64,000 bases of DNA, from NCBI GenBank assembly GCA_021806565.1, contig JAJZXK010000003.1, positions 18,512 through 82,511 of the forward strand, read 5' to 3'. Each line of letters starts with the position of its first letter. The first letter of the stretch is position 1. Positions 38,922-47,156 of the stretch are shown piece after piece. Both the position numbers and the translations under genes were made by a program. The stretch comes from Bacillota bacterium. GTDB lineage: Bacteria; Bacillota; Sulfobacillia; RBS10-35; JAJYVN01. The notes beneath the pieces are model-generated. The model made no database searches, was not told the origin of the DNA, and saw nothing but the letters and a program-made list of their open reading frames with translations.

Positions 38922-38953
38922 CCGCCAGACGCCGATAGGGAGGCACAAACGCA

Positions 38954-40585
38954 ATGGATATCCCCGCCGGGGCGGCTCGCCCCCAGGCGCCGGCCCCGAC
39001 GATGGCCGACGTGCTCAAACGCAACGCGATCGAGCGGCTAAAGCAGGAGTTGCACCCATTGGAGATCCGCCATCAGCTCGACCGGCTGATCACCGCCGGC
39101 TACGAAGCGGTGGCGGAAGAGGACATCGTCCGCCTGCAATGGTACGGACTGTACCATGACAAGCCGAAGGTCGGGACGTTCATGCTGCGCGTCAAGCTCC
39201 CCGCCGGGGAGGTCACACCCGACCAACTGCGGACGATCGCCCGCATCAGCCGGCGCTACGGTCGCGAGGAGGCCGAACTGACGACGCGCCAGAATGTGCA
39301 ACTGCACTGGCTGACACTGCCCGACCTTCCCGATGTCTTCGACGCGTTGGAACGGGTCGGCCTGTCGATGGCGGGCGGGTGCGGCGACACGGTGCGCAAC
39401 ATCACCGGTTGCCCGCTATCGGGCCTCGACTCCGAGGAACTGTTCGACGCGCGTCCCTTTGTCGCGGCGGCGGCGCGCTTTTTCTACGGCAACCGCGAGT
39501 ACAGCAACCTGCCGCGCAAGCACAAGATCACGATCTCCGCCTGCCCGCACCAGTGCAACGCGCCGGAAATCAACTGCATCGCGCTGGTCGGGACGAAAGA
39601 CGCGGCAGGGCGCAACGGCTTCGCGATCCGGCTCGGCGGCGGCCTGTCGACCGCACCGCGCATCAGCCGTGACATCGGGGTGTTCGTGCCCGCGGACCAG
39701 GACGAGGTGATCGCGGTACTGCGCGCCGTGATCGACGTCTGGTCCTCCGATATGAAGTACCGCATGAGCCGCGCGAAGGCACGCCTCAAATTCGCCGTCG
39801 ACGACATGGGAGCGGAAGGCTACCGGCAGCGGGTGGAAGCCAGACTCGGGCGTCCCCTGGCCGAAGGGGTCGCGCCGCTGCCTCCACCGGGACCCCACCT
39901 CCACCTTGGCGTCATGGCCCAAAAGGACCCACAGCGGCGCGCCGTCGGCTTCCCGGTGTTCCTCGGCATCTGCCGCGGTCCCCAACTGGAGGCGATCGCC
40001 GACCTGGCATCGGAGTACGGCTCCGGCATCCGCCTGACCCGCCAGCAGAACCTGATCCTGACCGATCTGGCGGCGGACTCGGTGGACACGGTGATCGCCC
40101 GTATGGCGGAGATCGGCTTCCGCCTCGACGTCAACGGACTGCGCGGCTCGGCGATCGGATGCACCGGCAGCCCGCTTTGCAACTACGCCGTCGGCGAGAC
40201 CAAGGCCAAGCTCGCCACCATCGTCGCGCACCTCGAGCAGCGGTTCGGGAACGCGGTCTCGGCCCTACGCCTCAACCTGGACGGCTGCCCGCACGCCTGC
40301 GCGCAGCACTTCATCGGCGACATCGGGTTACAGGGCACCAGCCTGCGCGGTTCCGACGGTGGCAAGATCGAGGCCTACGACATCTTCGTCCGCGGCGGAC
40401 AGGGCTCGGAGGCGGCCATCGGCCGGCCCCTGGTACGCAGGGTACCGACCGACGTGGTCACCGGCTGCGTCGAGCGACTGGTCGGCGCCTACCTTGAGGG
40501 CCACCGGGACGGCGAGAGCTACCGCGCGTTCTTTGAACGCACCGTGGACGCGGAGATCCTGGCCATCGCGGGAGCCGCGGGCTGA
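38954..40585 (+). CDS. Nitrite/sulfite reductase (probable assimilatory ferredoxin-type sulfite reductase)
   Basis: Sirohaem protein repeats; GCGDTVRNITGCPLSG, RKHKITISACPHQCNAPEINCIALVG, RLNLDGCPHACAQHFIGDIGLQG; operon context favours sulfite. Confidence 0.92.
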   Translation: MDIPAGAARPQAPAPTMADVLKRNAIERLKQELHPLEIRHQLDRLITAGYEAVAEEDIVRLQWYGLYHDKPKVGTFMLRVKLPAGEVTPDQLRTIARISRRYGREEAELTTRQNVQLHWLTLPDLPDVFDALERVGLSMAGGCGDTVRNITGCPLSGLDSEELFDARPFVAAAARFFYGNREYSNLPRKHKITISACPHQCNAPEINCIALVGTKDAAGRNGFAIRLGGGLSTAPRISRDIGVFVPADQDEVIAVLRAVIDVWSSDMKYRMSRAKARLKFAVDDMGAEGYRQRVEARLGRPLAEGVAPLPPPGPHLHLGVMAQKDPQRRAVGFPVFLGICRGPQLEAIADLASEYGSGIRLTRQQNLILTDLAADSVDTVIARMAEIGFRLDVNGLRGSAIGCTGSPLCNYAVGETKAKLATIVAHLEQRFGNAVSALRLNLDGCPHACAQHFIGDIGLQGTSLRGSDGGKIEAYDIFVRGGQGSEAAIGRPLVRRVPTDVVTGCVERLVGAYLEGHRDGESYRAFFERTVDAEILAIAGAAG

Positions 40586-40614
40586 AGCGCGAGAAGCGGC
40601 AGGGGGCGAAAGGC

Positions 40615-41445
40615 ATGGCGGAGACCGCCGAGCAGCGGGTACTGCTCGATGATTATGAAGTGGGCGAGCTCGCCGTCGAGTTCGACGACCGGCCGGCCGA
40701 GGAGATCGTGGCATGGGCCATCGAGCGTTTCGGCCACCGGCTCGCGATCTGCAGCTCGCTGCAGGCCGAGAGCGTCGTGCTCTTGGATATGGCGTGGCGG
40801 ATTGACCCGCAGGTACGCGTCTTCACCGTCGACACCGGGCGCATGCCCCAGGAGACCCACGTGCTGATCGACCGCATCCGCGACCGCTACGGGGTGCAGA
40901 TCGAGGTGGTCCACCCGGACGCCGAGGAACTGTCCCGCATGACGACGCGGTATGGCAGCAACCTCTTCTACGAGAGCGTGGCCAAGCGGCTCCTGTGCTG
41001 CGAGGTGCGCAAGGTCGAGCCGCTCAAGCGCAAGCTGGCCGAGTTGGACGCCTGGGTGACCGGCCTGCGGCGTGAGCACTGGCCGACGCGCAGCAACATC
41101 CGCAAGATCGACATCGACCACGACCACGACGGCATCGTGAAGCTCAACCCGTTGGCCGACTGGATCCACGACGATGTCTGGACCTACATCCGCGACCACG
41201 ACGTCCCGTCGCACGACCTCTACGCCCAGGGCTACACCAGCATCTCCTGCACCTGCTGCACGCGCCCCACGAAACCTGGCGAAGACCCGCGCGCCGGACG
41301 CTGGTGGTGGGAAAAGGGCGCACCCAAGGAGTGCGGTATGCACTGCTCCCTGGAAACCGGCGGTTTCGAACACGAGTTGGACGCCCTGCTCGATGACGTC
41401 CTGCGCGGCAAGGCCCCGGAGACGGCGAAGGCGGGTTCGGACTGA
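40615..41445 (+). CDS. cysH: Phosphoadenylyl/adenylyl-sulfate reductase (FeS-type APS reductase motif)
   Basis: AICSSLQAESVVLLDMA...RLLCCEVRKVEPLKRKLAELDAWVTGLRREHWPTR...CTCCTRPTKPGEDPRAGRWWWEKGAPKECGMHC: four-Cys FeS signature. Confidence 0.93.
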   Translation: MAETAEQRVLLDDYEVGELAVEFDDRPAEEIVAWAIERFGHRLAICSSLQAESVVLLDMAWRIDPQVRVFTVDTGRMPQETHVLIDRIRDRYGVQIEVVHPDAEELSRMTTRYGSNLFYESVAKRLLCCEVRKVEPLKRKLAELDAWVTGLRREHWPTRSNIRKIDIDHDHDGIVKLNPLADWIHDDVWTYIRDHDVPSHDLYAQGYTSISCTCCTRPTKPGEDPRAGRWWWEKGAPKECGMHCSLETGGFEHELDALLDDVLRGKAPETAKAGSD

Positions 41446-41498
41446 GGCGCGTCCCGGGCCCCGTCCCGTCCTGCGGTCGGCGGTGCTCCCCCAGCGGA

Positions 41499-41516
41499 GC
41501 CCCGCCGCGGCGGGGC
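41499..41516. terminator. GC-rich perfect palindrome downstream of cysH (candidate terminator stem)
   Basis: GCCCCGCCGCGGCGGGGC; no following T-tract. Confidence 0.35.
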
Positions 41517-41544
41517 GGCGGATCCGCTCCACCCGGAGGGCGAG

Positions 41545-41663
41545 CGCGCTGCCACGCGGCTTGGTAGCTGATGCCTTGCTCCTTCGCCCATCTGCTCAGT
41601 TTCATGCCTACAGTTTCTCACAGGCGCTGATACGTCTAGATATTACTTGTCAACAGTTAATGC
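41545..41663 (-). mobile_element. IS607-family left end with first ~18 codons of tnpA (solo 5' relic)
   Basis: ATTAACTGTTGACAAGTAATATCTAGACGTATCAGCGCCTGTGAGAAACTGTAGGCATGAAACTGAGC...; MKLSRWAKEQGISYQAAW; homologous to 17432-17545. Confidence 0.8.
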
Positions 41664-41889
41664 CCCGCGAAAACACCACCGCCGGCCCCGGTTCGGCTCA
41701 TGGTGGCGGGCGGGTGTGGTGGGAGGGAGGAGGAACTCAGGGCGACGGCGCGAGCCATGGTTCGGCGCAGCAAACCCAGACCCTCCAGCCGGACTCCGCC
41801 AAGCGCCGGACGTATAAGCTGACATCCAGCGGGACGGTGGCGGCCGTGGCCCCGATGCGCACTGCAATCCGCGCCTGGGAGGTCGGCGC

Positions 41890-43341
41890 ATGCGGACCCG
41901 GCGGGACGTGCTGAAATGGGCCGCGTGTGCGTTCGCGCCGGCCGTCTTGGCGGGTTGCGGGCCCTTTGCGACAACCGCCATGAGAGGGCGGCTGCGGATC
42001 GGGATCGTCGGCCTACCGGGCCACATCGCCGACGGCCTCGCCAAGGCGCTCACAGCCTGTTTTCAAGCGTTCGCCCGCCAAGACCGCGTCGCGACTCGGC
42101 TTGAAGTCTCCGCTTACGCCATGCCCCCGCTGCAGTGGTATCGGTGCCGTCCTGGGGGCCCGTGCGGACCGGCCACGACCCGACATGGATCCGGCCTCTT
42201 CCACGTGGGCCCATCCGCCAAGGACCCTCAACTATCGGGGAGCCGCGGCGGCCTGTTCGTGCGCGGCCGCACCGCACTGGGGCTGGTGTACGGGGAATCG
42301 CCTCCACCGGCCGTGGCCGCGAGTGTGGACGCCCTACGGGTGGCGGGCCCCGACATCATCATCGCCTACTCCACCTGGTCCTATTGGATCACGCCCATCG
42401 CGACCCCCTTGATCGATATGCAAAAGACGTATGCCGAGCATCTTTCCGGGGTGGCGCCGTCCGTGATCGAACACGGGATGTTGCTCTCTCCACAGGAGGG
42501 GTTGCAGCCGTACGGCGCCCCGCTGCTCCGCGATCCCCTGGCACTGTTCGTCCCGCCCGCGCTGGACGGGCTGAACCCGCACCAGGCGCCCTGGACCTGG
42601 GATGGTCTCGCGCGCTTGCTCAAACGCGCGAACCCGCCCGTCGGCGGAGGCGGCTTTCTGGCCACGGCCTCCTATCCAGAAGGCGCGGAAAGTGCCCTAT
42701 CCATCCTGCTCGCGCAGGGCGGATCACTCGGCAGGGTCGCGCGCGGCCGCGTCATCCCCACCGGCGATACGGCCGCCGCGCGGGATGCCCTTCGCCTCTG
42801 GGGGCGGCTGGTCCACTCCGGAAAACCCACCTGGGTACCGGAGGGCGCCCCGGCCAACGGGACCACGCTTGCCGCGATGGTGTCGGTCACTGCGCAGCAT
42901 CTGTGGTCTCCGCTCTGGCTGGATCGGTTTCAGTGGAACCCGACCTGGCCGTGTTGGCCGCTTCCCGCCGGACCCAGGGGACCATTGGTGCCGTGCACCT
43001 ACCTGACCGCGTTCATCAACGCCGGCAACGCAAGCGGCTCGCTGGCGCAGGATTTCGTGGCGTTTCTGTGGGGGAGCAGGGCCCAGGTCCTGCTCCTTGC
43101 CGCGGGCGTCGGCCTGCCGCTGCGCCCGCAGCCGGGCGGCAGGATGTCTCTGCTCACCCGGCTCTATCCGTGGATCGGGGATCCATCCGCCTTCGGCAAC
43201 GCGGACGCCGACATCCGGATCAGCCAATTGTTCCACGGCGTGGGCGGGATACGGGACGCCGCTCCCCTCTACGGCGTGGTGGATGCGTTCCAACGCAAAC
43301 TGCTGCGGATCCAGCAACCGACCGCACCCGCCACGGCCTGA
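41890..43341 (+). CDS. Putative lipoprotein, extracellular solute-binding protein-like
   Basis: MRTRRDVLKWAACAFAPAVLAGCG lipobox; ...LFVPPALDGLNPHQAPWTWDGLARLLKRAN..., ...FINAGNASGSLAQDFVAFLWGSRAQVLL. Confidence 0.65.
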   Translation: MRTRRDVLKWAACAFAPAVLAGCGPFATTAMRGRLRIGIVGLPGHIADGLAKALTACFQAFARQDRVATRLEVSAYAMPPLQWYRCRPGGPCGPATTRHGSGLFHVGPSAKDPQLSGSRGGLFVRGRTALGLVYGESPPPAVAASVDALRVAGPDIIIAYSTWSYWITPIATPLIDMQKTYAEHLSGVAPSVIEHGMLLSPQEGLQPYGAPLLRDPLALFVPPALDGLNPHQAPWTWDGLARLLKRANPPVGGGGFLATASYPEGAESALSILLAQGGSLGRVARGRVIPTGDTAAARDALRLWGRLVHSGKPTWVPEGAPANGTTLAAMVSVTAQHLWSPLWLDRFQWNPTWPCWPLPAGPRGPLVPCTYLTAFINAGNASGSLAQDFVAFLWGSRAQVLLLAAGVGLPLRPQPGGRMSLLTRLYPWIGDPSAFGNADADIRISQLFHGVGGIRDAAPLYGVVDAFQRKLLRIQQPTAPATA

Positions 43342-43636
43342 GGCGTCCCACGGGCACGCGCCGGCCGCCACGCCGGCGTCCTCTACGGGCGGCGATCGCA
43401 GGAGACGCCGGCGGGCGGTAAGAACACCTTCCGCGTGATCCGAGCCCCACAGACGCCGTCACGATGGCGGACGGCCGGACCAGACCACGGACGGCGCCCC
43501 CCCACCACAGCGGCCCGTGGAGCGCTCCGCGGGTGTGGAGAACCCCTCGCGCAGATCCCGGGGTATCGGCGCGGCGGCCCGCGATGCGGCGGCGCCCGGA
43601 CCCGACAGGCGAGATTGCACTCTGGAGGCGTCCACG

Positions 43637-44095
43637 ATGGACAGGTTGACCCTCGATCAGGCGGCCCGCGACGTTCTGGAACCCGAACTCACCGCCCTCC
43701 TGGCCGAAGTCGGTCCGGAAGCACGGGGACGCTGGCAGGCCGTGTTCGACGAAGTGGCGGCGGGCGGGGTCTCCGGCGATCAACTGGAGGCTCTGGAGCA
43801 ACTCCTGGCCATGGGCATCGAAACCGGGCGCTTCGAGCGGACGCAGGGGCGCGCCGCGGACACGCTCGCCCGGGGGCTTTATGCGCGCACGCCGGGCGGG
43901 CAGGCACGCGCGCAACAGGCGGACGCGGTCAACTCCGCCCTGAAAGCGTTGGCGGGCAACGTGCTCGAGTCGGTGCGCTTCACGCCGGACGGCCCCACTG
44001 GCTGCCGCGTCACCCTGGAAACCGGCCGGGGTGAGATCTCCCTGCGCATCGACCGCCAGGGCATCCGCCTGGACAGCGTCGGGGTCGGCGGCTGA
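43637..44095 (+). CDS. Hypothetical protein
   Basis: 152 aa, MDRLTLDQAARDVLEPELTALLAEVGPEARGRWQAVFDEVAAG...; codon-periodic high-GC ORF, no recognised domain. Confidence 0.5.
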   Translation: MDRLTLDQAARDVLEPELTALLAEVGPEARGRWQAVFDEVAAGGVSGDQLEALEQLLAMGIETGRFERTQGRAADTLARGLYARTPGGQARAQQADAVNSALKALAGNVLESVRFTPDGPTGCRVTLETGRGEISLRIDRQGIRLDSVGVGG

Positions 44096-44126
44096 ACCGG
44101 CTGGCGATGGCGTAGCGGGAGGGCGC

Positions 44127-44915
44127 TCAGACCCAATCCTCACAACCGCGAAACGGCATGTGCCGGCCGGGCAGGTAGCGCGGACGAGGACGGTAGGGGT
44201 TCCCGCCCGCGAGCGGCCGGCCCCGCAGCAGGAGGGCGCAGGGCCACGCGGGCGAGGTGATGCGCGCGCTGGTGGGAGTGTAGCGGAGGTTGAGGTCGCA
44301 GCGGCGCCGGGGGGTCGGATTCGCCCCCGCGGCATGCAGGAGCAGTGGATGGTATGCCGCCACATCACCGGGCGCCAGCTCGAGCTTGAGCACCGCCGCG
44401 GCGGGGTCGGGACCGCTTTCCACCACGGCCGGCTCGGGCGGTGCGGCCCCACCCTCCGCCAGCCGGTGGGAGCCGGGCAGTACCCGCCAAGACCCGTCGG
44501 GCCGCGGGCGGGCATCGATCGCCACGCGGAACGTCACAAAGCGCGGCGGATCCAGCGGCCATGCAAGCCCATCCCGCCGCCAGCCCCCGTTGCGAGCGTC
44601 GAACGGTGGCGTGCAGCGGTAGTGTGAGGCAAACAGGGCGATATCCGGACCGATCAGCGTCTCGACGACGTCCAGCAGCCGCTCGTCCGACGCCAGGCGC
44701 ACCCAAAAGGGATCCGCGGCGACAAGGCCGTGGCCGGAATCCTCCCACGCCTGGGCCGCGCGGCGCGCCGTCAGCCAGCCGACGTGCGCCGCCGCCTCCG
44801 CAACCAACGCCGCATCCAAGACCCCGCGGAAGATGACGTATCCGTCGCGCTCGAACGCCTCGGACGACCCGTTCAACCGCCCGGCCCCCCGGCCGCTCCG
44901 CCGCCGCTCACGCAA
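44127..44915 (-). CDS. Phytanoyl-CoA dioxygenase (PhyH)-like protein with altered first metal ligand
   Basis: FERDGYVIFRGVLDAALVAEAAAHV...LDVVETLIGPDIALFASHYRC...GWRRDG...VLPGSHRLAEGG...GDVAAYHPLLLHAAGANPTPRRRCDLNLRYTP. Confidence 0.8.
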   Translation of the reverse strand: MRERRRSGRGAGRLNGSSEAFERDGYVIFRGVLDAALVAEAAAHVGWLTARRAAQAWEDSGHGLVAADPFWVRLASDERLLDVVETLIGPDIALFASHYRCTPPFDARNGGWRRDGLAWPLDPPRFVTFRVAIDARPRPDGSWRVLPGSHRLAEGGAAPPEPAVVESGPDPAAAVLKLELAPGDVAAYHPLLLHAAGANPTPRRRCDLNLRYTPTSARITSPAWPCALLLRGRPLAGGNPYRPRPRYLPGRHMPFRGCEDWV

Positions 44916-45897
44916 GCGGCTCGTCGGTGCGATCGTATACGCCGAGCGTCGGCTCTAACCCACCGAGCCACACGCGCACCTCCGACCGCGGGCGCAGGGC
45001 AGCGCCGCAGGCACGCAGCCCACCCCGCAGGTGGCGCCGGTCGGAGGTCAGCACCACCAGACGGGAGCGGGGCCGCAGTATGCGCGCCGCCTCACGCAGC
45101 AGGGCCGGATACAACGCGGCGTTGTCGGCCGCGGTACCCATGCGGTGGCCGAACGGCAGGTTGGTCGCGACCGCCGTGGCCTCACCGGGTTCGAGCGGCA
45201 GGTTGCGGGCGTCGCCGTGGCACAGTCGCGCCACGACCCGGCCCTGCGCCACCCATCCGGAAAGGGTTCGCGAGGCCGCGTCCAACGCCCCGGCATCCAC
45301 GTCCACCCCGACCAGTCTGCAGGGCCCGAGCATCGCCCGCTCAGCCAGCACGGTGCCGGATCCACAACACGGATCGCACAGGAGGTCTCCCTCCCGGGCA
45401 CGACTCGCCATCACCATCGCCCGCGCGAGCGCCGGGTTCAGGGCCCGCGCCATCAGAGCCACCCGGTATGGACGGCGCCGCTCACAGCCCCAGACGCGTG
45501 CGCGGCCGATGTGCAACACGCCGCCGCGGTCCAGGATGGCCACCAGATCCGGTGGCCCGTCCAGATCGGCCTCCACCGGCCCGCCGGCGGCGCGCACGAC
45601 CGCGGCGCGCACCTCGGCCGTCTCCCGGCCGCGGTTGATCCACTGCGCTTCGAACCAGAGCCGTTGCGCCGGCGGCAGTCGGTCCGGCGGCGACTCGGCC
45701 GGCCCCCTCCAGATCAGATCGATCAGGGCCCGCAGCGTCCCCGCCCCGCGCACCTGTTGCGCGGCATCCCCGGACGCCACCTCCACCCAGCCGTCCCCGA
45801 CCCGGCCCAGCGGCACCCCGAGCGCCTTGCACTCACCGACCAGGAAGCTCTCGATACCGGGCAGGGTCAGGGCCACCAACGCGCCGATCTCCACCAC
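44908..45897 (-). CDS. RNA methyltransferase-like (UPF0020/THUMP-associated type)
   Basis: GDLLCDPCCGSGTVLAERAMLGP..LVGVDVDAGALDAA...ATNLPFGHRMG (NLPFG catalytic motif). Confidence 0.82.
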   Translation of the reverse strand: MVEIGALVALTLPGIESFLVGECKALGVPLGRVGDGWVEVASGDAAQQVRGAGTLRALIDLIWRGPAESPPDRLPPAQRLWFEAQWINRGRETAEVRAAVVRAAGGPVEADLDGPPDLVAILDRGGVLHIGRARVWGCERRRPYRVALMARALNPALARAMVMASRAREGDLLCDPCCGSGTVLAERAMLGPCRLVGVDVDAGALDAASRTLSGWVAQGRVVARLCHGDARNLPLEPGEATAVATNLPFGHRMGTAADNAALYPALLREAARILRPRSRLVVLTSDRRHLRGGLRACGAALRPRSEVRVWLGGLEPTLGVYDRTDEPLA

Positions 45898-46125
45898 ACC
45901 TCACCACGGCTGGGGTCGGGTCCCGCCTTCGGGCGCGGCGGCCGCTCCGAGCCTGTACACCGCAGAGGACCATGGCCAGGAAGGCGCTGGACGATTCCAC
46001 CTGCGCCGGCTGCAGCGTACCACACTGGAAAACACACGCAGGACGGCAGGAGGTGCGTTCATGGCGGCGTATCGGGCGGCCAACACTGACAGTGCCAATC
46101 ACTGCCAGACCGGGGGGCAACGTGC

Positions 46126-46854
46126 ATGGGGCGCGCGTCGCGGGGCCGTTCCGTGGTCCTCGGAGTTGCTGCAGCGGTGGTGAGCTTGAGTCTCGGCGGG
46201 TTTGCGTCCGCCGCATCTCTACCCATGGTACAGATCGACCAGAGTTCCCTGTCCGTGGCGGCCATAGGCGCGAGCCATAACCCCTTCGGCCCCCTGGCGG
46301 CGGGCCAGACACTCGCGGAGGTCTTCACCACCACCCAGCCCTTCAGTCTGGTGGGCGCGGACACCCCCACCTGGACCACCAAGACCTCCGGAGGCACGCT
46401 GCTGCTGCGCGCGGGCGCGGGTCTGACGGGCAAGGTCCTCGTCCAAAAGGCCTTCACGAACGTGGCGGACGGCGGCACCCTCACCCTCACGCTGGCCTCT
46501 CCAGCGCCCGCCGGCACCTACACGCTGGAACTGGCCAATCCGACCGGCCCGAGCCCGCTCGGCTCGCCGCCAAAGGGAGGCGCCATCGGTTGGTGGGGAT
46601 CCAACAGCATGGTTCCGGGGGACTACGCGCTCGTCAACGGCAAGAAGCAGCAGGCGGAACTGGTCATGGAGTACCAGCCGGTCGCCGCCGCGGCGAAGCC
46701 GGCGGCCTCCACTCCAGCGGCCGCCAGCAAGGGCACAGCGGGTAAGGCGCTGCCCAAGACCGGACAGGGTCCCGCGCTGCCGCTGGCCGGAGCGCTTGCG
46801 CTGGGGACGGGGCTGTGGCTGGCCGTGGCACGCCGCCGCCGCGGGACCGCCTGA
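46126..46854 (+). CDS. Secreted cell-wall-anchored protein with LPXTG sorting signal
   Basis: N-terminal signal peptide; C-terminus LPKTGQGPALPLAGALALGTGLWLAVARRRRGTA; central module paralogous to C-terminus of 47157..49871. Confidence 0.85.
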   Translation: MGRASRGRSVVLGVAAAVVSLSLGGFASAASLPMVQIDQSSLSVAAIGASHNPFGPLAAGQTLAEVFTTTQPFSLVGADTPTWTTKTSGGTLLLRAGAGLTGKVLVQKAFTNVADGGTLTLTLASPAPAGTYTLELANPTGPSPLGSPPKGGAIGWWGSNSMVPGDYALVNGKKQQAELVMEYQPVAAAAKPAASTPAAASKGTAGKALPKTGQGPALPLAGALALGTGLWLAVARRRRGTA

Positions 46855-47156
46855 CCAGCGGCCGCTGGAGACACCCCGCGCCGGCATGGGCGGGGTGTCT
46901 CATTTTTCCGTCGCACGGGGGTACACCCGGCATGAAGGACGGCCGGGGCCCGTGGCGACCGAGCGCTTCCGCCGGCGTTCCTTCCCACCTGGCGGTCAGA
47001 GCGTGGCCGCTTGTCCGGCGCGAATGGGTGTCGGCGCCCCTCCCCCGCCCCTTGCCCAGTCCGTGTTGCGGCTTCCGGCCGACCCGGGCGCCAGTGACCC
47101 GGGTCGGCCGGAGGGCCGACGGGCTCAGAGCCGGAACGTGAAAGGATGGACGCGAC

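Noticed and set aside
41499-41516. Palindrome GCCCCGCCGCGGCGGGGC as a strong intrinsic terminator
   Set aside because: Stem is perfect but no T-tract follows; kept only as a low-confidence feature.
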